Shown one piece after another: positions 18,036 through 24,871 of a stretch of DNA of 64,000 nt (position 1 is the first letter of the stretch; every line of letters begins with the position of its first letter). The notes beneath the pieces are model-generated. The model had not been told where the DNA came from. It saw only the letters and a program-made list of their open reading frames with translations, and ran no database searches. Both the position numbers and the translations under genes were made by a program. The DNA is from Bacillus thuringiensis (GTDB lineage: Bacteria > Bacillota > Bacilli > Bacillales > Bacillaceae_G), in NCBI RefSeq assembly GCF_014932895.1, contig NZ_JACYOF010000015.1, forward strand, positions 21,610-85,609, in the 5' to 3' direction.

Positions 18036-18259
18036 TGGGGGAACAGTTGAAGGATGAACCTATACTTCATACTTATTATTTATTATGAATTTCACTCTTA
18101 TATTCATTCGAATGGAAAACACGTATGTTTGGGTAACTTGCAAAATGACTATTGGGAGGAGAATAAACGAACGGTAAGTGTCAATGGTAAGCGAACCGGA
18201 ATGGTGCAGCGGTTTTTGCTGATCCTTGAAAAAAACACTTATTATAACAACGCTTTAAA

Positions 18260-18523
18260 TTACTGGTAATGGGGTTTACCACACATATTCTGACAGAGGT
18301 GGTAATTACCTCCCGTTATTTGCATGCAATAGGTAAAACAGATAGGGCCAGCTAACGTTGGGTGTAAAGGATAAATTGAGGACATGTCTACCCGTTCTGG
18401 TTCTGGTATTGGTATCGGAGATACTGGCTGGGTTGTGCAAGGTATTGAGATACATTGTTGTTCATAATAGCAATTTCCATAAGGATCACAACGGGGTATT
18501 AAAAAGTATTGTAAATACTGCAT
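18260..18523 (-). CDS. Small Cys/Pro-rich protein, probable spore protein
   Basis: An 87-residue protein with ATG 18523 after AAAGGGAGAG. It contains nine cysteines in two clusters (PRCDPYGNCYYEQQCISIPC and CFTYCMQITGG ... HLCQNMCGKPH) separated by a Pro/Glu linker. It has no signal peptide. A sigma-K-like box lies 73 bases upstream. Cys-rich small proteins without export signals are typical of the coat or exosporium crust, where they can be cross-linked by disulfides. The family is not recognised. Confidence 0.65.
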   Translation of the reverse strand: MQYLQYFLIPRCDPYGNCYYEQQCISIPCTTQPVSPIPIPEPERVDMSSIYPLHPTLAGPICFTYCMQITGGNYHLCQNMCGKPHYQ

Positions 18524-18595
18524 AGTTTTTTCTCTCCCTTTAATTCGTATATTAATTTAAGTGTAAGTTAAGGGTTTAGATGGTCATTCAAATTA

Positions 18596-18604
18596 TAGAT
18601 TATG
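18596..18604 (-). promoter_or_regulatory. Sigma-K-like -10 box (CATAATCTA on minus strand)
   Basis: CATAnnnTA match 73 bases upstream of the Cys/Pro-rich gene. Confidence 0.4.
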
Positions 18605-18706
18605 AGTAATTTATCTAATATGACTGGGTAGTTGTATCTATCTAGGGGAAACCATATTATTACAAAGTAATGCAATATTTGGTACTTATTAGTATTAATT
18701 AGACTA

Positions 18707-18740
18707 AAAAAAAGACATTCAAAATGAATGCCTTTTTTTT
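18707..18740 (-). terminator. Terminator of the YjcZ-family gene
   Basis: AAAAAAAGACATTC AAAAT GAATGCCTTTTTTT; it lies at the stop codon of the minus-strand gene and can serve both strands. Confidence 0.75.
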
Positions 18741-18858
18741 AACAATCGAATCCGCCACCAAAGCAGCTACATCCGATAATGATGAGTAAAATAAATAACA
18801 CTATGAGTAAAGCAAATCCTCCTCCAAAACAACTACCACAGCTACCACCATAACTCAT
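18739..18858 (-). CDS. YjcZ/SscA-family small sporulation protein
   Basis: A 39-residue protein. ATG 18858 follows AAAAAGGAGAGATTAAT. MSYGGSCGSCFGGGFALLIV, then LFILLIIIGCSCFGGGF, is the classic YjcZ pattern: a Gly/Cys-rich head and one hydrophobic helix. Members are made during sporulation; B. subtilis SscA is a spore assembly factor. A paralogue is encoded at 41504-41608. A sigma-K-like box and a terminator frame the gene. Confidence 0.8.
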   Translation of the reverse strand: MSYGGSCGSCFGGGFALLIVLFILLIIIGCSCFGGGFDC

Positions 18859-18925
18859 ATTAATCTCTCCTTTTTAAAGAAGGATAAAACATTTTGGGTG
18901 CACATATATTTTAATGGATTTACAT

Positions 18926-18934
18926 TATTGTATG
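18926..18934 (-). promoter_or_regulatory. Sigma-K-like -10 box (CATACAATA on minus strand)
   Basis: CATAnnnTA match 68 bases upstream of the YjcZ-family gene. Confidence 0.4.
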
Positions 18935-18950
18935 TTTTTTAGAAATAAAC

Positions 18951-18978
18951 GAGCAAGTCTTTTTAAGAAGACTTGCTC
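18951..18978 (-). terminator. Terminator of the 128-residue protein gene
   Basis: GAGCAAGTCTT TTTAA GAAGACTTGCTC, a strong stem 44 bases after the stop of the minus-strand gene. Confidence 0.7.
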
Positions 18979-19021
18979 TTATTTTGAGCAGTACCCAAAA
19001 ACAAGGGAAATTTCACCCCAA

Positions 19022-19408
19022 TTAATGTTGTAGATTTGATTGAATTATTAAATTACCATTCTTAGTAAGTAGCGAAATTAAAATTGATACTATTTTTTCT
19101 GTTTTATCATTTTCAATTCTCTTTTCTTTTTGTAATAATTCTTTATTAATAATTTCTCCTTCATCATTAATGTTGTTTATTTGTAATGAATAAGAAAATA
19201 TTAATTGTGTAAAAATGCGTGTCAACTCTGTATGCTCATGGTTAAAAATTGAAGGTGGTTCAACATTTTTTAATTGTTGTAATATATCTTTGCATATATT
19301 GATGTTGTTATTTAAAGTTTGTATTATGTTTTTTTCTGAATTATTACTCATGTCACATATTTTTTTACCTATATCCGATAATAACTTTCCATATGCTAAA
19401 GTGTTCAT
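19022..19408 (-). CDS. Hypothetical helical protein, 128 residues
   Basis: ATG 19408 follows TTAGGGAGCGACTGA. The protein is predicted to be mostly helical and Asn/Ile/Lys-rich (KNIIQTLNNNINICKDILQQ, then LLQKEKRIENDKTEKIVSIL). It has no membrane segment or signal. The family is not recognised. A terminator follows, and a GC-rich inverted-repeat segment lies upstream. Confidence 0.55.
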   Translation of the reverse strand: MNTLAYGKLLSDIGKKICDMSNNSEKNIIQTLNNNINICKDILQQLKNVEPPSIFNHEHTELTRIFTQLIFSYSLQINNINDEGEIINKELLQKEKRIENDKTEKIVSILISLLTKNGNLIIQSNLQH

Positions 19409-19484
19409 ATTCAGTCGCTCCCTAATTTTGATTAAGTATAAATTTATTTAGTTTATGTACAAAGGCCTAATTTAGTTAAGGGGT

Positions 19485-19526
19485 TTTGCATGTGTAGGTC
19501 AATCAAAACGGACCTACACATGCAAA
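19485..19526. repeat. Perfect 16-bp inverted repeat
   Basis: TTTGCATGTGTAGGTC (19485-19500) and GACCTACACATGCAAA (19511-19526), ten-base spacer. It opens a GC-rich non-coding segment. It may be a protein-binding site or the base of an RNA structure; there is no T run, so it is not a classical terminator. Confidence 0.6.
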
Positions 19527-19539
19527 GGGAGTATTTGAC

Positions 19540-19740
19540 TTGACCTACCATACTATACTCGAACCCTCTTGGCACTGAACAAACTACCGTTTGTTCTTGC
19601 CAACCGGCGAGGGGGTCCCTCAAGGATAGAGGGGGGGCAAGGAGAAGAACTGCCCTTGTAGGTTCGGACAAAGTCCGATGTCTTTTGGCCATGCTGGGCA
19701 TGGCTCAGCGAAGCCGAAGATCGTCGCTGTACTAGTTGTA
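19540..19740. other. GC-rich structured non-coding segment
   Basis: Clearly higher GC than the flanks, with many complementary stretches (CAAACTACCGTTTG; GGGGGTCCC; GGACAAAGTCC; GGCCATGCTGGGCATGGC). The minus-strand frame over it (19453-19701) looks non-biological. It resembles the 13.6-kb segment in character. A folded RNA or single-strand origin is possible. Confidence 0.4.
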
Positions 19741-19847
19741 AATACTAGGAATGAGGAGAAAAGTTATGACAAATACTATCAATTTAAAACAAGCTGAAAA
19801 TAGATAAAGAAGATAGACTAGTAAACAAGCTGTTTTCTACTTTTAAA

Positions 19848-19856
19848 CATAGAATA
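19848..19856 (+). promoter_or_regulatory. Sigma-K-like -10 box (CATAGAATA)
   Basis: CATAnnnTA match 41 bases before the start of the CDEC-repeat gene. Confidence 0.45.
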
Positions 19857-19896
19857 TAATGAATCCTATTTAATATGAGAGGAGGGATTTATATTC

Positions 19897-20178
19897 ATGA
19901 GAGATGATTTTCGTTTTGAGCACTTCAGAGATTGTGATAGATTTTGGGATGATATAGTGTTCTGTAGACGTGACCGTGATTGCGATTGTGATGAATGTCG
20001 TCGAAGACGTAACCATGACCATGACCGTGATCGTGATGAATGTCGTCGGAGACGTAACCATGACCGTGACTGCGATTGTGATGAATGTCGTCGAAGACGT
20101 AACCATGACCGTGACTGCGATTGTGATGAATGCCGTCGAAGACGTAACCACGGTCGTGATGATCGTCGGGATTGGTAA
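19897..20178 (+). CDS. CDEC/Arg-rich repeat protein, probable spore coat protein
   Basis: A 93-residue protein. ATG 19897 follows GAGGAGGGATTTATATTC. From residue 26 it consists of four copies of a unit of about 13-16 residues, RDCDCDECRRRRNHD, rich in Cys, Asp, Arg and His. The repeats also exist at DNA level. CDEC followed by an Arg run also occurs at the N-terminus of the protein at 24872, and a related CRECDEH segment ends the proteins at 26146 and 40858, so this is a shared module of the plasmid's spore-type proteins. A zinc-binding or disulfide cross-linking role is plausible but not shown. Confidence 0.65.
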   Translation: MRDDFRFEHFRDCDRFWDDIVFCRRDRDCDCDECRRRRNHDHDRDRDECRRRRNHDRDCDCDECRRRRNHDRDCDCDECRRRRNHGRDDRRDW

Positions 20179-20188
20179 ATCCCTTTGG

Positions 20189-20217
20189 AAAGGTGCTTTG
20201 AGGAAAAGCACCTTTTT
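20189..20217 (+). terminator. Terminator of the CDEC-repeat gene
   Basis: AAAGGTGCTTT GAGG AAAAGCACCTTTTT, 11 bases after the stop codon. Confidence 0.85.
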
Positions 20218-20900
20218 AGTCAAGAATTTTCTGGCCTTATTTATTAAGGGAAGATAAGGATAAATAAAAAAAGAGCACTGGAGCCCCTCTTTCGAACCGG
20301 AATCGGTTAATTAAAGAACAAATTGGAATTCCGAGTGCTATTTAATGGGATTGATGGATTTTAACCTATGTTAACACAATGAACGAAAATAAACGTCACT
20401 CCATCAGTTCAATAAATGAAAGTAAACTAATATCTGAGAGTTTACATTTTAGCACTTTTTTGAAATTCAGCATATGATGCTATGAGCATGTATATTACAT
20501 TTTTAGTCTATCAATAAGAAAAACCACAGCAATTGCTGTGGTTTTTCTTATTGATGAAACTTGAAAATAAACTTCTATTCAAAGGTCTACATTGGTTCGT
20601 TTTAAGGGGAATAACAATATCTGTAAAATATTCCCGCATAAGCTATTACATATAATATTGAATGCAGAAGTAAATGGTGGGGAATCAGGAATTGGTATAG
20701 CTAAACAGGGGATTTGTGATTTACATCTGTTTTTAATAGACACTTGTTATTCCTCACTTTGGTTTAATCTTATTTATAATACAAAGTATTTTAAAACTTT
20801 AATTGTGTTTTTTTTATTAACCAAATCTCTTAAAAATGCATTTACTAATATTGTACAAGCTTCGATATTTGTATAGATTATTCAAAAGGAGGAAGGTTAA
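20218..20900. other. Intergenic region with a palindromic terminator
   Basis: No credible gene. A 94-residue frame at 20592-20876 has no proper start region. The upstream part holds a hairpin of GAGCACT/CGAGTGCT type near 20272-20340, and a copy of the GAAAGTAAACT repeat near 20414. Confidence 0.45.
20511..20554. terminator. Perfect 44-bp palindrome, bidirectional terminator
   Basis: Two 22-base arms are exactly complementary, centred on CAGCAATTGCTG, with GGTTTTTCTTATTGA on one side and its complement on the other. Flanking A and T runs make it a terminator in both directions. The zero-loop design is unusual. Confidence 0.7.
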
Positions 20901-21215
20901 ATGCGTCATAATGGAGATTGTGCTCCTACTGCACAAGTCATTCAAGAAATAATTTGTGGTAATATTAATGGACCTTTAACAGATGCTGAGGTGTGGTCTG
21001 CACCCCCGGGTACTTACTTTTCGGGTACTTTTGAGCTCTTTAATTCAGCTGCTAGTCTTACTAACATAACAGCAAAAGGAATATCGAGTCCGGCAATAGA
21101 TTTAAGTGTTATTCCAGGGAATACTAGATCACAATCAGCAAATCAACCTACAGGATTTACTGTTACAGTAGCTGCTGGGGATAGTGGATCTTACTGTATC
21201 ATTTTATATAAATGA
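20901..21215 (+). CDS. Small beta-rich protein resembling Ena/DUF3992 endospore appendage subunits
   Basis: A 104-residue protein. ATG 20901 follows AAAGGAGGAAGGTTAA, one of the strongest sites in the window. It has cysteines near both termini (NGDC, EIICGN, GSYCIIL) and a beta-sandwich-like middle with YFSGTFELFNSAAS, then GFTVTVAAGDSGSYC. This pattern, an N-terminal Cys connector and a strand-rich domain ending in a Gly/Ser/Cys motif, recalls the DUF3992 subunits (Ena) of B. cereus spore appendages, which cross-link by disulfides. The resemblance is by eye and not certain. It stands alone and has its own terminator, so it may form or decorate fibres. Confidence 0.5.
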   Translation: MRHNGDCAPTAQVIQEIICGNINGPLTDAEVWSAPPGTYFSGTFELFNSAASLTNITAKGISSPAIDLSVIPGNTRSQSANQPTGFTVTVAAGDSGSYCIILYK

Positions 21216-21292
21216 GTTTAAGCATGATATATGAATAAAATTATGGTATATATTTGATAAAATAGAAATGCAAATAAAATAATTTTAGTTTT

Positions 21293-21328
21293 AAAAAGAT
21301 CTATCAGTTGGTTTAAGGGATCTTTTTC
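21293..21328 (+). terminator. Terminator after the Ena-like gene
   Basis: AAAAAGATC ... GGATCTTTTT; further small hairpins follow at 21343-21372 (AAAGGGG/ATCCCTTT) and 21411-21438 (GGCCTAGT/ACTAGGCC). Confidence 0.55.
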
Positions 21329-21501
21329 TACATTTAAAAACAAAGGGGAATAAAATCCCTTTTGTTTTACATAGATGTAGTTCAAATAATGGAGGGTGTT
21401 TTTGTATCTATGGCCTAGTTCATTTATGACTAGGCCTTTTATGTTTATGCTTTTTAATTGTAAATTTAATAAAAAGAGAGCACACTCAATTTTTAAAAAT
21501 T

Positions 21502-21625
21502 GGGGTAACGTCCCATGCCCATCAACTTAACAGTGAAAGCAAACTAAGCTTGTGAAAGGACAACGTCTTTTTCGCTTTATAGGTAGTGCAAAATTTTAGC
21601 TTGGTAGCAATGTGGTTGCCACCCC
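21502..21625. mobile_element. IS231-like MITE (124 bp)
   Basis: The left end GGGGTAACGTCCCATGCCC continues as ATCAACTTAA, which contains the IS231 terminal sequence CATGCCCATCAACTTAA. The right end (AGCTTGGTAGCAATG, then TGGTTGCCACCCC) is a degenerate inverse of it. There is no transposase inside, so it is a non-autonomous relic. Confidence 0.55.
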
Positions 21626-21710
21626 TATTACAAAAAAATCCTATTGCTATATGACATGAGCTCATTTTGAAAAATTCCTTTTCAAAAAGAAGCATATATG
21701 ATGAGGAAGA

Positions 21711-21719
21711 CATATTTTA
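21711..21719 (+). promoter_or_regulatory. Sigma-K-like -10 box (CATATTTTA)
   Basis: CATAnnnTA match 35 bases before the SPOCS-like gene at 21754. Confidence 0.4.
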
Positions 21720-21753
21720 AACTATATTCCATTGGAAAGGTGAGGAAACGTAT

Positions 21754-22320
21754 ATGGATTTACCTTACAAGAAAAATTTCATTATAATAAGCACGCCTTA
21801 TTTCCCACATATTAATTTATCAGGCCTTCCTGAAGTAACAAGAATATCTTCATGCTTTCCTGAAACTCTAAAAACGAAAAAAACACCAAAATCCCCCAAA
21901 TCAAAAACATTGTGCTTTAGGCAAGTTATAGAGCATAAAATCCAGTTAGTCCCTCCTGCAAAAAAAGGAACCATCAAAGTTGACAGACAGATATTTACTA
22001 CGATTGAAAAGGTGTGTTCAGAAGTAGTCACTATTTCGGGATTTATCCGTAAGACTGTTACTTATACAGCATTAGCTTATAACAAGGTAATTCCAAACTA
22101 TAGGATCCAAGGTGATGTTCCCTTTCAAGGTCTTATAGAATCAAAAGATATTAAAGAGGAGCATCAATTTAGCATCATCGAAGAAAGAATAATCGGCAAT
22201 GCGCTTACACATGAAGCTAATTTTGAAAATTCAAAGGAATTCCAAGGATACAAATCTCCCATTGCTTTCAATTTTATAGAGAAAGATGCTGTAAAAGTTT
22301 CTATAAAAAGTAGTACTTAG
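21754..22320 (+). CDS. SPOCS/CsxC-like spore protein
   Basis: A 188-residue protein starting at ATG 21754 after GGAAAGGTGAGGAAACGTAT. The middle part, FRQVIEHKIQLVPPAKKGTI then VVTISGFIRKTVTYTALAYN and VPFQGLIESKDI, matches the repeating pattern of SPOCS (DUF3794) domains in spore coat and CsxC-type proteins, and is a diverged relative of the convergent gene at 22593-23288 (compare LFVQGFIRKNIEYAG and VPFSGFADL). The N-terminal 55 residues are basic and unrelated. It has no signal peptide. A spore-surface or coat morphogenetic role is likely. Confidence 0.6.
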   Translation: MDLPYKKNFIIISTPYFPHINLSGLPEVTRISSCFPETLKTKKTPKSPKSKTLCFRQVIEHKIQLVPPAKKGTIKVDRQIFTTIEKVCSEVVTISGFIRKTVTYTALAYNKVIPNYRIQGDVPFQGLIESKDIKEEHQFSIIEERIIGNALTHEANFENSKEFQGYKSPIAFNFIEKDAVKVSIKSST

Positions 22321-22545
22321 TAATTCACATTCTCTTATCTTGAATATGAAATTAGCTCATTACAAATAAAAAAGATAAAAAGTGAGTTCTTCATCTATTA
22401 TTAATGAAAATATTTAATTTTTAACACTATAAATATTGGTTAAGCATATATTATAGTATTGGAATAGATTTCACTCACTTATTTCATATTATTTTATAGT
22501 CTTCTTTTTAAATAGGTTGGTTTGAACAATAAGAAGTTCTCTTAT

Positions 22546-22604
22546 GTACAAATATAAAACAAAGAAGCACTCATTTTGAGTGCTTCTTTGTTTTATATTT
22601 GTAC
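22546..22604. terminator. Long perfect hairpin overlapping the end of the CsxC-like gene
   Basis: Two exactly complementary 28-base arms (22546-22573 and 22577-22604) have a three-base loop. The right arm includes the last codons and stop of the minus-strand gene at 22593. It acts as a convergent terminator for both flanking genes. Confidence 0.8.
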
Positions 22605-23288
22605 TTGTTGTACTTGTAAGACTTTTAAAGTAAGATCAAGTACAATTTTTTCACGAAGTGCATCAAATGTTTCGTTTAATTCTGTTGGACAAGGGGAAAA
22701 GTCTAATTCAAAGAAGTTAGCGCTGACTAATTCGCAATATGGTTGTTCATTATAAACAACTGCATTTTCGAAGAAGTATTTGTCTAAACGTGGTAAATCA
22801 CCGTTTTGTGGGTTAATAAAGTGAGATGTTGTGTCTGAGGAAGCTGCTATTAAAGGTAGTGTTAGAAAATCACCCTCTGTCAAATCTGCAAAACCAGAGA
22901 ATGGAACATTTGCAATGCGATCAAATAGCACTGAATTACATCCATCACCTGCATATTCAATATTTTTACGAATAAACCCTTGTACAAATAATTTTGCTCT
23001 TGTAACTCGGCGGTAAACTGTACCTGGTACTGGAGTAAATGCTACAGGAACTAACTTACATTGTGTTAAAAATACGTTTTTTAGGACACGTTTAATTTCA
23101 GTTGCTGCAGGTTCCAATGTAATATCAGTTTCTACAACAATTTGAATTGTTCTTTCAGCTAATACAACTGGGATTTTTACAATTGGTGCTCCTGGAGTAA
23201 GAATTGGGGTTGCAGTTTCATCGCTTAATGGTGTTTGAGTTTGTCCTGCTGTTTGACAAGGCACATTGATTGGACATTGTTCGCTCAT
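22593..23288 (-). CDS. CsxC-like spore protein with SPOCS-type domain
   Basis: A 231-residue protein; ATG 23288 follows AAAAGGAGATTAGATAAT. A Cys/Pro/Thr-rich N-terminus (CPINVPCQTAGQTQTPL) is followed by PIVKIPVVLAERTIQIVVET and ITLEPAATEIKRVLKNVFLT QCKLVP, then LFVQGFIRKNIEYAGDGC and IANVPFSGFADLTEGDFL. This succession is typical of B. cereus group CsxC/exosporium-type proteins built on the SPOCS (DUF3794) fold. The C-terminus ends inside the terminator hairpin. Expression is probably late in sporulation; the protein lacks a signal sequence, as expected for mother-cell-made coat material. Confidence 0.7.
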   Translation of the reverse strand: MSEQCPINVPCQTAGQTQTPLSDETATPILTPGAPIVKIPVVLAERTIQIVVETDITLEPAATEIKRVLKNVFLTQCKLVPVAFTPVPGTVYRRVTRAKLFVQGFIRKNIEYAGDGCNSVLFDRIANVPFSGFADLTEGDFLTLPLIAASSDTTSHFINPQNGDLPRLDKYFFENAVVYNEQPYCELVSANFFELDFSPCPTELNETFDALREKIVLDLTLKVLQVQQVQI

Positions 23289-23532
23289 ATTATCTAATCT
23301 CCTTTTGAAATTACTTTAAATTTTTAAAACTGTTCAATGGCAATATATTCGTTTTTTTTTATTGATGTATAAGCTTGTATAATAGGTTTAAAAATTTTTT
23401 TATTTTTTGTAGATATTTTATTGGCTTTCTCATTAAAAATTCTAAAGTAGCAAGTTCCTGGTTGAAAAATGAGTAAATTGGTTCTAACTACGATCTGAAC
23501 AGCATGGATCTTAACCGAACCTGTGCTTTAAT

Positions 23533-23658
23533 TTAAGTAAATCTCTTTATAATATCCCTTTTAAAATTTAACATAATCATACATTTAGGTTGAACTTGAG
23601 TTACTTCACCATTTGGCCCTTTAACAGAATAAGAAAAGATTATGAATTTCCTTACGAT
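23533..23658 (-). pseudogene. C-terminal relic of a spore-type protein
   Basis: A minus-strand open stretch reads FSYSVKGPNGEVTQVQPKCM then IMLNFKRDIIKRFT before a stop at 23533, with no start codon and an in-frame stop upstream. It looks like the tail of a larger gene, possibly another CsxC/SPOCS member. A hairpin (ACGATAGATTTC/GAAATCTATCGT) lies at its upstream side. Confidence 0.3.
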
Positions 23659-23742
23659 AGATTTCTATCATAAGGAAATCTATCGTAGCATTTAGGATTG
23701 GGCTAATATAGATTCGTCAGCTTTGCATATTAAAAGCACCAC

Positions 23743-23997
23743 ATTACTGCTACACTTGCTTTTTCCCCTGATGATGATACCTTTGATTATGAATTTGGGA
23801 TGAACTTAGGAGTTAATGGGGTGTTTACAGATTTAGATATAGATTATACAAAGTCTAATGCTTTTTACGATAACATTGTAGATATTAGCGAAACAGTTAG
23901 GTTAGATGAAGGCGACACAGTAGAAATTTTTGCATTTAGTACCACTATAGGTAGTACCCGCGTGTTAGACTTATTTAATTACAGCAAATTAGGGTAG
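23743..23997 (+). pseudogene. Relic of an exosporium protein C-terminal (C1q/TNF-like) domain
   Basis: The frame reads ITATLAFSPDDDTFDYEFGM, then VRLDEGDTVEIFAFSTTIGS and VLDLFNYSKLG before the stop. The pattern (V)xLxxGDTVEIFA matches the last strands of the BclA-type C-terminal domain that follows the collagen region in exosporium glycoproteins. There is no collagen region and no start codon, and an in-frame stop lies just upstream. It is a decayed gene end beside an IS231 relic. Confidence 0.5.
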
Positions 23998-24048
23998 CAT
24001 CAGGAAAATGTACTTAGCGTTATAAACGCACATTTCCCTGACGCTACC
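23990..24048 (+). terminator. Hairpin at the end of the exosporium relic
   Basis: GGGTAGCaTCAGG and AAATGT pair with ACATTT and CCTGAcGCTACCC. The stem starts within the stop codon region and touches the left end of the IS231 relic. Confidence 0.55.
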
Positions 24049-24263
24049 CCATCACTATCAAGCTATTAAAACAAAATACCTCCTAAAATACAAAAACGCT
24101 ATTCTTCCTGCAGTATCATAGGAAAGGATGGCGTTTTTGTATGTCTATTTCTGTATCTGATGAATTACAATTATTTGTTCAAGAAGTTCAAAGTTTCTTC
24201 TCTCCAAATATCTTACGAGATCTTGCTAGAAATGTTGGTTTCTTGCAACGGACCAGTAAATGA
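24042..24263 (+). pseudogene. IS231-family transposase relic (left end and first 40 codons)
   Basis: CTACCCCATCACTATCAAGC resembles an IS231-type terminal repeat. It is followed by the hairpin AACGCTATTCTTCC ... GGAAAGGATGGCGTT that precedes IS231 transposase genes. An ATG at 24141 then opens MSISVSDELQLFVQEVQSFF and LARNVGFLQR, the usual IS231 transposase start, but a stop follows at 24261. The rest of the IS is missing. Confidence 0.65.
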
Positions 24264-24264
24264 G

Positions 24265-24430
24265 TAAAAAGGAATTGTGGTGATACCACATGTGAAATAG
24301 CTGAGTCCTAACTTTCATACTGCAAAAGTTCTTTGAGGGTAAGAGAAACTTTCATGACTAAGGAACGTAGGCCAAAAAGCGTAGAATCGATTATAAGAAA
24401 AGGAAATAACATCTGATTATTAATGTAAAT
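24265..24430 (+). ncRNA. Structured element related to the 14.6-kb RNA candidate
   Basis: ATAGCTGAGTCCTA then CATACTGCAAAAGTT, AGGAACGTAGG and AAAAAGCGTAG match, with changes, the segment at 14576-14670 (ATAGCTGAGTCCTA, ATGCCGCGAAAGTT, GTGAACCGTGG, AAAAAGTGTAGGAC). It begins directly after the IS231 transposase relic and starts with GTGGTGATACCAC, a small hairpin. Two copies in one plasmid argue for a defined element. Confidence 0.4.
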
Positions 24431-24822
24431 GGATGTAAAGTAGTTAAAAAAGAACTTAAATTCTTGACAGATAGAAAATAAGTTCTTCCTTTGTTAGTGG
24501 AGTTTTATTTAGCCTTGTGTTGGAGCACTATATAATATATGTATTTATTAATAAGAGGTGTTTAATTTCCTAAATATATATCTTTGTAAATAAGAAAAAA
24601 GGACAGTTAAAAACTGTCCTTTTTTCTATCTTTTAAAGATAGTTAACGAACGGGTAATTTGGGATTTGGAGTATAGTAAGATGATTATCATCTCATTGTT
24701 AATGTATGTAAGTAATACAAAATGGCTTGTACAATTGTTAAAATTAGTACTTTTTTTTTGATAAATTAGTTAATTGGATGTTTGATAGAGGAAGAAAGTC
24801 TAATCAATTAGTTTACTTCTTT
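24431..24822. other. AT-rich intergenic region
   Basis: No gene is seen. A terminator hairpin (AAAAAAGGACAGTT AAA AACTGTCCTTTTTT) lies at 24594-24626. Confidence 0.6.
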
Positions 24823-24831
24823 CATAATATA
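24823..24831 (+). promoter_or_regulatory. Sigma-K-like -10 box (CATAATATA)
   Basis: CATAnnnTA match 41 bases before the first of three tandem paralogues. Confidence 0.45.
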
Positions 24832-24871
24832 TAATGCAAATAAAATTTTTAGGAAAAAGGGGGAATATTAT

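Larger units (their letters stand above)
17483..18259. other. AT-rich intergenic region with two terminators
   Basis: No credible gene. It holds terminator hairpins at 17731-17769 and 18003-18035. A 71-residue plus-strand frame at 18054-18269 lacks a properly spaced ribosome binding site. Confidence 0.5.

Noticed and set aside
18054-18269. 71-codon plus-strand frame
   Set aside because: The only ribosome-like sequence (GAAGG) touches the ATG, no family is recognised, and it overlaps the convincing Cys/Pro-rich gene.
19453-19701. 82-codon minus-strand frame over the GC-rich segment
   Set aside because: No ribosome binding site, and it spans a perfect inverted repeat; the segment is better seen as structured DNA or RNA.
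20592-20876. 94-codon plus-strand frame
   Set aside because: No suitable start site and no recognisable family; codon use is not typical of its neighbours.
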